Shown: piece by piece, positions 1-5,069 of the stretch
Layout of the letters: every line of letters begins with the position of its first letter
How positions within the stretch are numbered: position 1 is the first letter of the stretch
Assembly: GCA_003514305.1 (NCBI GenBank)
Contig: DORE01000017.1
Location: 1 to 5,069, forward strand
Origin: Gammaproteobacteria bacterium
GTDB taxonomy: Bacteria > Pseudomonadota > Gammaproteobacteria > Pseudomonadales > Pseudohongiellaceae
DNA length: 5,069 nt
Direction of reading: 5' to 3'
The notes under the pieces: model-generated
The model's database searches: none
Told to the model about the DNA's origin: nothing
Seen by the model: only the letters and a program-made list of their open reading frames with translations
Position numbers and translations under genes: made by a program

Positions 1-212
1 CTTCATTTAATAGTGATTTTGGCAGCGTTAAAGCTAGTGAACCGATATAAACCAACCAGTCTTCCGCAGGTTTTATTAATTTTTCGCAAGGCTACATGCC
101 GATGACAGTGCTGGTCTCCGGCAAGTAATTATCCCTTTAATTGCATCTTCTCTGCACATCCCCGTATTTGGATACTTAGTGTGCAGTTTGATCACTGCCA
201 CGGCCGCAGTCT

Positions 213-232
213 CAACTTATTCCAACTTATTA
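213..232. repeat. Two-copy 10-bp tandem repeat
   Basis: CAACTTATTC (213-222) is followed directly by CAACTTATTA (223-232), identical at nine of ten positions. It lies in noncoding sequence. It could be a chance duplication or slippage product; no function is indicated. Confidence 0.5.
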
Positions 233-295
233 ATCTGCGCAGAAATGCAAGTTTTTTAATAAATGGACGTGAAAAATAGCCTTCTATATATACAG

Positions 296-314
296 TCGCT
301 CATATTAGTAGCGA
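296..314. repeat. Small inverted repeat (5-bp arms)
   Basis: TCGCT (296-300) and AGCGA (310-314) are perfectly complementary around a 9-nt loop. It lies six bases from the larger inverted repeat at 320-356, so a minus-strand transcript would fold two successive hairpins here. Five-base arms alone are close to chance, so the support comes only from its position. Confidence 0.3.
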
Positions 315-319
315 AAATA

Positions 320-356
320 TGATACAGAAAAGTACACGTCCAGCTTTTCTGTATCA
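320..356 (-). terminator. 13-bp inverted repeat, candidate terminator for the minus-strand gene pair
   Basis: The arm TGATACAGAAAAG (320-332) is exactly complementary to CTTTTCTGTATCA (344-356) across an 11-nt loop, giving a perfect 13-bp stem. Read on the minus strand, the hairpin comes 119 nt after the amidohydrolase stop codon and is followed by TATTTTCGC, a short U-rich stretch. Read on the plus strand, no U run follows. A minus-strand terminator or a 3'-end-protecting hairpin is therefore the best reading. The stem is AT-rich and the U tract short, so efficiency may be modest. Alternatives are a protein-binding palindrome or the remnant of a small mobile element. Confidence 0.5.
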
Positions 357-474
357 CCCACTGGTAAAGTGGATTTCACTCTCTTCGTCGAATACTGCGA
401 GAACACGGCATGTTAAAGGTTGAGCGCCCAACGAATCGGCCCTCTTCTTTACATTTGATTCGGAGCACGACTTT

Positions 475-2172
475 CTAAACACCGAACATTGTCTGGCCGC
501 CTACCACTGTCCGAACTATTTCAATATTCTTAATCTGATCTGGATCTACATCATGTGGTGCTTCCGCTAAGATCACGAAGTCGGCCAACTTACCGGGGGT
601 AATGCTACCCTTAATGCTTTCTTCAAAAGAGGCGTAGGCGCCGTTGATAGTGCAAATTCTCAAAGCTTCATCCACGGTCACCTTCTGATTAGCTCCCCAT
701 ACTCTACCCATCCAATCTTTTCTTGTAACCATGCTTTGAATTCCCATCAGGGGCTCATACGGACCTGGCGTATAATCTGAAGCGGGAGCAACCGGAATGC
801 CGTAATCAAGAAAGGATTTATGAGCGAACATCCACTTCATCTTTTCCTCCCCATAGTAAACCCACTTGTTGCCGTGATAATGAACATAGGTGTAGAAAGG
901 AGTAGGGATTGAGCCCGTAGTTTTTATGCGTTGGAGAAGTTCAGGATTCACCAGCGAGCAGTGCTCAAGACGATGCCTAGGATCAGCGCGTGGCCAGAGA
1001 GATTGCACCCGCTCATAAGCATTTAATACCATGTCAATCGCCACATCCCCGTTGGCATGAATGCCTATCTGGAAGTCGTTTCGATGAGCATTTTCAACAG
1101 CCTCATGGATTTCCTGTTGGTCCATCGTCAAAATCCCATAATCGTTGGGCCTACCCTCGAAAGGCGTGCTCATTGCCATAGTTCGCTCGGATGCCGAGCC
1201 ATCAGCGCCGAATTTAACGGCACCAATACGGAATACTTCATCGCCAAAACCCGTTCTTACTCCGGAGTTTACCAAGTCAAAGAAAAGTTGACCCCGAGGA
1301 AACAAGTACATCCTAAATCTCAGCCCACCTTGTGCTCTAGCGTCTTGATATGCAACCATATCTTGCCGATTTCCTCCCGTTTGATGCACCGAAGTCAAAC
1401 CCGCAGCAGTCATCAGCTCGGATATCAGCTTTATGCCATTAGCTCGTTCCTGGCGGCTTGAGTCGCTTGGGATCAAATCCCGGAACACGTCTCGAGCTTT
1501 TTCTGCAACAAGACCGGTCAGAACTCCATTCTCATCGCGATAAAAGCGACCGTCCGGTGGATCGGGAGTCTCGGCACTCACCCCAGCCAGCCCTAATGCC
1601 ATGCTATTGTAGACTCCCGTATGTCCACCGCGGTGTCTCACTTCGACTGGATTTTCTGGGGCAGCTTCATCTAAATCAAAGCGATTGATCGGTCGACCCT
1701 CTTCAAGCTTAGTGTCATCGTACTTGAACGCCCGAACCCATTGACCTCGAGGGGTGTTTCTTGCGCGTTCGGCGATGGCTTCTTTTATCTCAACGACCGA
1801 CCGCCGATCAGCATTCACTTGCACTAACTCGTTTACGCCGGCGCCAGAAGGATGTGAGTGAGCATCAATAAATCCTGGACCAATGAACATTCCCTCCGCG
1901 TCGATAATTTCAGTTTCACGCGACGCGAGCTGACTTATATGGTCAGTTGAGCCCACGGCGATAAAGCGGTCGTTTTTGACTGCGAACGCTTCTGCACTGG
2001 GCTGACTGGAATCACTGGTAAAAACCCTCCCGTTAACAATGACATAATCTGGAGACGCGTCTGACGAAATTGGCGCGGATTGAGCGATACTTCCTTCCGT
2101 GGCCAATCCAAGACCAGCAGCGGCAAGTGCTGAGCTCGAGCCAATGAATTTACGTCTGGAAAATTTAGTCAT
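475..2172 (-). CDS. Tat-exported metal-dependent amidohydrolase (YtcJ-like, Amidohydro_3 family)
   Basis: The 565-residue protein begins with a twin-arginine signal: SRRKFIG at residues 5-11, then a small-residue hydrophobic stretch to about 30. This predicts export of a folded metalloenzyme to the periplasm. The amidohydrolase metal ligands are all visible: H105 and H107 in FIDAHSHPSG, K320 in VKFGADGS (the position normally carbamylated), H372 in IHANGD, H403 in RLEHCS, and D466 in ASDYTPGPYEP. The N-terminal VNGRVFTSD and C-terminal GSITPGKLADFVIL segments form the composite beta-sandwich typical of the superfamily. Length is normal for the family, whose known members include N-substituted formamide deformylases, but the substrate of this protein cannot be inferred. 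The ATG at 2172 is supported by AGAGG five nt upstream and by the Tat signal starting immediately. The gene is downstream of the sulfatase gene on the same strand and is probably co-transcribed. Stop codon is TAG. Confidence 0.93.
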   Translation of the reverse strand: MTKFSRRKFIGSSSALAAAGLGLATEGSIAQSAPISSDASPDYVIVNGRVFTSDSSQPSAEAFAVKNDRFIAVGSTDHISQLASRETEIIDAEGMFIGPGFIDAHSHPSGAGVNELVQVNADRRSVVEIKEAIAERARNTPRGQWVRAFKYDDTKLEEGRPINRFDLDEAAPENPVEVRHRGGHTGVYNSMALGLAGVSAETPDPPDGRFYRDENGVLTGLVAEKARDVFRDLIPSDSSRQERANGIKLISELMTAAGLTSVHQTGGNRQDMVAYQDARAQGGLRFRMYLFPRGQLFFDLVNSGVRTGFGDEVFRIGAVKFGADGSASERTMAMSTPFEGRPNDYGILTMDQQEIHEAVENAHRNDFQIGIHANGDVAIDMVLNAYERVQSLWPRADPRHRLEHCSLVNPELLQRIKTTGSIPTPFYTYVHYHGNKWVYYGEEKMKWMFAHKSFLDYGIPVAPASDYTPGPYEPLMGIQSMVTRKDWMGRVWGANQKVTVDEALRICTINGAYASFEESIKGSITPGKLADFVILAEAPHDVDPDQIKNIEIVRTVVGGQTMFGV

Positions 2173-2177
2173 AGAAG

Positions 2178-2183
2178 CCTCTT
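2178..2183 (-). promoter_or_regulatory. Ribosome binding site of the amidohydrolase gene
   Basis: On the minus strand AAGAGG precedes the ATG at 2172 with a 5-nt gap (2173-2177). It is the best Shine-Dalgarno-like sequence in the window and fixes the start that gives a complete Tat signal peptide. Confidence 0.7.
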
Positions 2184-2188
2184 GTTTC

Positions 2189-2216
2189 AGTATAATTTTT
2201 GAAGTGTGATTTCAAA
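2189..2216 (-). promoter_or_regulatory. Possible internal promoter overlapping a TTTGAA-N7-TTCAAA palindrome
   Basis: In the 79-nt gap between the sulfatase and amidohydrolase genes, the minus strand reads TTTGAA (2216-2211), 16 nt, then TATACT (2194-2189), a passable sigma70-type pair. The same TTTGAA forms an inverted repeat with TTCAAA (2203-2198) across 7 nt, so an operator could overlap the -35 and spacer. Against this, the predicted transcription start would fall at or within the ribosome binding site, leaving almost no leader. A weak promoter, a regulator site, or chance in AT-rich sequence are all possible. Confidence 0.25.
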
Positions 2217-2251
2217 GTCGCTTTTTACCTACACTATTCAATCTTTTACCC

Positions 2252-4102
2252 TCAATTGACAAGGTAGTTTAATCGCAGGTTGATATTGGATTCTGCAGCT
2301 TCTTGCCACTGTTTTGGAATCATTTGTCTAGTTATTTCTATTTGATAACCAGCATAGTCCCGAAGCAGCACGACTGAATTCAATATAATCACGGCCTCCA
2401 TTTCGGTTCTTGAATTGCGCAATGCTTCGACTAAATAGGACTCAGGATTCTCTGCACCAACTAATCCAAGGAATTCTGCAGCCCTCACGCGCACCAAATT
2501 CTCCTCGTCCTCAAAGGCGATCTTGCGCGCCAAGCTGACAAAAGACTTCGCATCGTATCCAAAACTACTCAGGACAATCAGCGCCCAATACCGCTCCCAG
2601 GCATCTTTTGACTCGAGTGCGACGAATAATGCTCTGTCGACTTCATCAAATGATCCAAGAGCTAAATCAGCGATATCAAATAGACGAGCTATCCTATCTG
2701 TATTGCGGCGGCCGAATGAAACTGGATTATCAAAGGCTTCTGAGAAAAGCACACTTTCTGGAAATACACTAAGGTCATTTATTGACTTTACATGGTCACT
2801 TAGTCGCTTTCTCATCAGCTTGAGCGTGTCAGCATGAGCGGGATCTTGCGCTAAATTATTAATCTCAAAAGGGTCCGAACTGAGATCGAACAGTTGTTCG
2901 GCCGTGCGCGGCTCGAAAAACTGTTTTTGAACATCAGTGAGAGTGCCAGAGATGTAAAGGTCAAGCCACTCGGAGTACGCCAGCATGCGATAACGATATT
3001 CGTTGAATAGGGCGTCCACATTAAAGGGCTGATAATTTCGAATATATTTCATATTTCCTTTACGTAACGCCCTGACATGATCAATTTTTTCATCAAGCCT
3101 ATCTGCGTATCCAAAGGCTTCATCCCTGCGATTGACCTCATCCATGCTGACTTTTTGGCCCAGAAATGGCTTCCCATCCATATGCGCTGGCACATCAATT
3201 CCAGCCAGATTTAGAATAGTCGGTGCAAAGTCGATGAAACTTACGAAGCCATCTACACGCGATCCTAATTCAACATCGATCAAGTGCTTGTAATTCTCAG
3301 GCACATAGACCACCAATGGCACATGCAAGCCATTTTCGTATACATAGCCCTTGCCCCGGGGGAGCACTCCTCCATGATCGCCAAAGTAGAAAATAAACGT
3401 ATCTTCTAGTAACCCATCTTTCTTCAGCATTTCCATATATCGAGCAAAATAGTTATCAACCTTTACATGATTATCGAGGTATTGGGCATGCGTGTAACGA
3501 AATATCGCAGTGTCAGGAAAGTATGGAAAAAGAGTTATTAAATCTGGGTCAGTCACGGTGGCATCACGTTTCATCTCCTCTTTAGAAAAATGCAGGCTAC
3601 TTTCGTGTGTTAGTGCCGTGTTTTGAACGTGAAAAAAGGGCTGGCCTGGTTTCCTGTTACGCCAACTGGCATCAGACGAAGATTCATTCCAACCTTCGGT
3701 TTCAGCAACGTTATAGTCTGTCTTACGATTGTTTGTTGTGTAGTAGCCAGCCTGTTGCAAATACCAAGGATATATATGGCTTCCATCTGGCATTGGTACA
3801 AGCTTCGAGCGTCTATGATATTGAGCTCCGATACGTGGCGCGTAAGACCCTACCAGTAAAGTTGTTCGCGCAACGGAACAAACTGGAGCATTGGAGAATG
3901 CGTGCTCAAAAACCAAACCATGCCTCGCAAGACCTTCGATCGTTGGCATCGATATACCATTTTCATTGTAAAGCTTGCTGAAGTGCACCGAGTTATCTTC
4001 GGAGGTAAACCAGACAAAGTTTGGTAGTTCCGAACCAAACGCGCTACAGCAATTCGTGAGGAGAGCTAAAAATATATGCGTGACTCGGTTCTTTGGTGTC
4101 AA
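2252..4102 (-). CDS. Secreted type I (FGly) sulfatase with HEAT-like C-terminal region
   Basis: The 616-residue protein starts with a Sec-type signal (KNR, then a hydrophobic stretch from about 9, probable cleavage near 23-24), so it acts outside the cytoplasm. It should hydrolyse a sulfate ester or sulfamate. Sulfatase signatures in order are: acidic pair E35-D36 in WFTSEDNS (usually D-D), the FGly site C75 with R79 in NAPVCSVARTTLLVG, K127 in TNNRKTDYN, H165 in LTHESSLHF, and D242-H243 plus K251 in YFGDHGG...PRGKGYVYENGLHVP. The WRNRKPGQPFF and NNxKTDYN segments recall, from memory, the bacterial heparan-N-sulfatase-like group; the substrate is not established. Residues about 470-590 form helical repeats resembling HEAT units (WERYWALIVLSSFG, LVRVRAAEFLGLVG), as in other members of that group. 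The FGly motif is unusual, with V77 where P or A is normal. No upstream in-frame ATG or GTG exists, so TTG at 4102 is the chosen start. It is the first gene of the minus-strand pair. Stop codon is TGA. Confidence 0.92.
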   Translation of the reverse strand: MTPKNRVTHIFLALLTNCCSAFGSELPNFVWFTSEDNSVHFSKLYNENGISMPTIEGLARHGLVFEHAFSNAPVCSVARTTLLVGSYAPRIGAQYHRRSKLVPMPDGSHIYPWYLQQAGYYTTNNRKTDYNVAETEGWNESSSDASWRNRKPGQPFFHVQNTALTHESSLHFSKEEMKRDATVTDPDLITLFPYFPDTAIFRYTHAQYLDNHVKVDNYFARYMEMLKKDGLLEDTFIFYFGDHGGVLPRGKGYVYENGLHVPLVVYVPENYKHLIDVELGSRVDGFVSFIDFAPTILNLAGIDVPAHMDGKPFLGQKVSMDEVNRRDEAFGYADRLDEKIDHVRALRKGNMKYIRNYQPFNVDALFNEYRYRMLAYSEWLDLYISGTLTDVQKQFFEPRTAEQLFDLSSDPFEINNLAQDPAHADTLKLMRKRLSDHVKSINDLSVFPESVLFSEAFDNPVSFGRRNTDRIARLFDIADLALGSFDEVDRALFVALESKDAWERYWALIVLSSFGYDAKSFVSLARKIAFEDEENLVRVRAAEFLGLVGAENPESYLVEALRNSRTEMEAVIILNSVVLLRDYAGYQIEITRQMIPKQWQEAAESNINLRLNYLVN

Positions 4103-4117
4103 CTTCTGTATTCTCTC
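4100..4117 (-). promoter_or_regulatory. TTG start codon and weak ribosome binding site of the sulfatase gene
   Basis: The codon at 4102-4100 is TTG on the minus strand. Upstream in frame there is only non-start sequence back to a TAA, and the next ATG is residue 52, inside the sulfatase fold and past the signal peptide and E35-D36. TTG is therefore the only start that keeps the secretion signal. A purine-rich GAGAGAA (4117-4111) lies eight nt upstream, a weak Shine-Dalgarno match, so translation is probably modest. Confidence 0.6.
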
Positions 4118-4272
4118 GTGAGTATTTAATCGTTAATCAAAGATCGCAAAAAAGGCAAGATTATTAACGAAGGTTTCATTTAAGTTTATACAAAGCCTAC
4201 CCAGCTTGACTGCCTGCTACTATACTGTACCGGAAATATGCTTAACTGAAGTCGACAATCAAGTTAAAAAAT
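4103..4272. promoter_or_regulatory. Divergent intergenic region between the sulfatase and amidase genes
   Basis: These 170 nt must hold the promoters of both divergent transcripts. For the amidase, TTAACG (4164-4169), 17 nt, TATACA (4187-4192) is a moderate sigma70-like pair on the plus strand. For the sulfatase, TTGCGA, 17 nt, AATACT is a weak pair on the minus strand at about 4122-4150, giving a very short leader. TTGACT (4206-4211) and TATACT (4221-4226) look like promoter elements but are only 9 nt apart and cannot work as a pair. A shared regulator is possible but not shown. Confidence 0.4.
4130..4170. repeat. 8-bp inverted repeat TCGTTAAT / ATTAACGA in the divergent promoter region
   Basis: TCGTTAAT (4130-4137) is exactly complementary to ATTAACGA (4163-4170), separated by 25 nt, so the half-site starts are about 33 bp apart, roughly three helical turns. 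The left copy is itself part of a near-palindromic run of TTAAT / ATTAA elements. Such spacing would suit a looping or paired-dimer regulator between the two divergent start sites, but AT-rich 8-mers can recur by chance. Confidence 0.3.
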
Positions 4273-5069
4273 ATGGCGGTTAAAGAACGAAATCTATATA
4301 AAAAACCCTTGGGATGGATCCTTCTTTCCGTCATAGGTATTTCATCTTGTGATAATCAAACTCAAAAGTCTACGGTTGATTCCAGCCCAAATTATCCTAA
4401 CGTTATGCACAAGGTAATTCGGGCACCGCGCTTGGTCGAGGCGACAATCACTGAGTTGCAAGAATCGCTGAAAATTGGTGATTTTACCTGCCGCGATATC
4501 GTGCAGGGCTATATCGATAGAATCAATGCTTATGACCAGCCAGCTGGCATCAACGCAATTACTGAGATCAACGCCAATGCTTTGACTCGAGCCGATGAAA
4601 CCGACGTGGCTTTGACAACAGGCAAAGAGATGCCGCCACTGTTTTGTGCTCCACTACTTGTGAAAGATAATTTCGATACTTCCGATATGGTTACCTCTGG
4701 AGGATCTATAGCACTAAGGAACAGCAAGCCCGAAGACGACGCCTTTATGATTCGCAAACTCAAGGAGGCAGGCGCAATTGTGCTTGCAAAGACTAATATG
4801 GCAGAGTGGGCCTTCAGTCCGAGAGAGAGTATCTCTTCCTCATACGGACGCACTGCTAATGCGTACGATGTAAACTATGTACCAGCAGGATCGTCAGGTG
4901 GAACTGCGTCCGGAGTAGCCGCAAGCTTTGGGGTCGCTGGTATGGGCTCCGATACCGGTAACTCGATTCGAGGACCATCCTCTCATCTCGCCTTATTCGG
5001 ATTGCGCTCGACCTTAGGTTTGACGAGTCGAGATGGCGTAATACCGCTAAATTTTGATCGTGATATCGC
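4273..5069 (+). CDS. Amidase-signature family hydrolase, predicted lipoprotein, cut by the window end
   Basis: The visible 265 codons encode the N-terminal half of an amidase-signature enzyme, which hydrolyses amides through a Ser-cisSer-Lys triad. All three residues are visible: K131 in LLVKDNFDT, S207 in PAGSSGGTASG, and nucleophile S231 in GSDTGNSIRGPSSH. The 24-residue spacing between the two serines matches fatty-acid amide hydrolase. N230 replaces the glycine usually found before the nucleophile; from memory this occurs in a subgroup of bacterial amidases. The N-terminus has a basic start (residues 4-11), a hydrophobic core and lipobox ISSC, predicting lipidation at C26; D27 at the +2 position would favour inner-membrane retention under the E. 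coli Lol rule. The protein continues past 5069, where roughly half of the usual 450-550 residues remain. The ATG at 4273 is the only start preserving the signal; an in-frame TAA lies at 4243-4245. No strong ribosome binding site is seen. It is transcribed divergently from the sulfatase gene. Confidence 0.92.
   Translation, partial: MAVKERNLYKKPLGWILLSVIGISSCDNQTQKSTVDSSPNYPNVMHKVIRAPRLVEATITELQESLKIGDFTCRDIVQGYIDRINAYDQPAGINAITEINANALTRADETDVALTTGKEMPPLFCAPLLVKDNFDTSDMVTSGGSIALRNSKPEDDAFMIRKLKEAGAIVLAKTNMAEWAFSPRESISSSYGRTANAYDVNYVPAGSSGGTASGVAASFGVAGMGSDTGNSIRGPSSHLALFGLRSTLGLTSRDGVIPLNFDRDI

Larger units (their letters stand above)
1..474. other. Gene-poor AT-rich region downstream of the amidohydrolase gene
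   Basis: No convincing gene is visible on either strand. Plus-strand frame 1 is open from the window edge to a TGA at 103-105. Frame 3 is open to a TAA at about 48-50 and again to a TAA at about 126-128. Frame 2 is open from about 80 to a TAA near 257-259 and its translation is rather hydrophobic, but it has no plausible start codon or ribosome binding site. At most the first ~130 bases could be the degraded or frameshifted tail of a plus-strand gene lying to the left. The rest holds small inverted repeats, a tandem repeat, and a T6 run (252-257) that follows a 10-bp palindrome (234-243). Confidence 0.6.

Noticed and set aside
234..257. Palindrome TCTGCGCAGA followed by T6 as a plus-strand terminator
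   Set aside because: The T run is 8 nt beyond the palindrome, the stem has no loop, and the alternative stem has only about three base pairs.
80..259. Hydrophobic 60-codon plus-strand open frame as a small membrane protein
   Set aside because: There is no ATG, GTG or TTG start with a ribosome binding site near its beginning, and AT-rich sequence often yields hydrophobic frames.
432..462. Inverted repeat CGAATC / GATTCG just after the amidohydrolase stop as a terminator
   Set aside because: It has only 6-bp arms with a 19-nt loop and no U run after it on the minus strand.
990..1688. Plus-strand open frames at 990-1181, 1057-1461 and 1458-1688
   Set aside because: They lie opposite the amidohydrolase gene, whose catalytic motifs fix the true frame; their translations look like no protein family.
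1935..2144. Minus-strand open frame inside the amidohydrolase gene
   Set aside because: It is an alternative frame across the Tat-signal region of a well-supported gene and has no family-like sequence.
2523..2837. Plus-strand open frame opposite the sulfatase HEAT-like region
   Set aside because: It is an antisense shadow with serine-rich, low-information translation.
3607..4038. Several open frames on both strands across the sulfatase N-terminal region
   Set aside because: All overlap the catalytic core of the sulfatase, including the FGly site, and none shows a recognisable domain.
4049..4060. Lipobox reading of LTNCC in the sulfatase signal peptide
   Set aside because: Asn precedes the first Cys where G, A or S is expected, so a standard signal peptidase I site near residue 23 fits better.
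4206..4226. TTGACT and TATACT as the amidase promoter
   Set aside because: The spacing of 9 nt is far below the 16-18 nt needed for a sigma70 promoter.
4530..4853. Minus-strand open frame opposite the amidase gene
   Set aside because: The plus strand carries the amidase motifs in order, and the antisense translation looks like a reverse-frame artefact.

Overview
The window fits a Gram-negative bacterium, most likely a marine or environmental proteobacterium. The evidence is a Tat-type signal (SRRKFIG), a lipoprotein signal ending in a lipobox (ISSC), a Sec-type signal, and moderate GC content judged by eye. The taxonomic assignment is inference; nothing here, such as an rRNA gene, fixes it.

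Layout: 1-474 has no gene I can support. It is AT-rich and holds a perfect 13-bp inverted repeat (320-356), two smaller hairpins and a short tandem repeat. On the minus strand, 2252-4102 encodes a secreted type I (FGly) sulfatase with a HEAT-like C-terminal region. It is followed after 79 nt by 475-2172, a Tat-exported metal-dependent amidohydrolase of the YtcJ / Amidohydro_3 type. These two are probably co-transcribed, although the 79-nt gap carries promoter-like and operator-like sequence. A 170-nt divergent intergenic region (4103-4272) separates them from a plus-strand amidase-signature hydrolase (4273 to beyond the window end), made as a predicted lipoprotein.

Taken together, three hydrolases of different chemistry (sulfate ester or sulfamate, C-N in a metal-dependent pocket, and amide by Ser-cisSer-Lys) all carry export signals and share one short locus. 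The simplest reading is a small extracytoplasmic catabolic locus that desulfates and deamidates or deacylates an environmental compound. The substrate cannot be read from the sequence. I see no phage, CRISPR, transposase or toxin-type system. The points most worth checking are the non-standard FGly motif of the sulfatase (CSVAR instead of C-x-P/A-x-R), the three-gene association, and the inverted repeats between genes.
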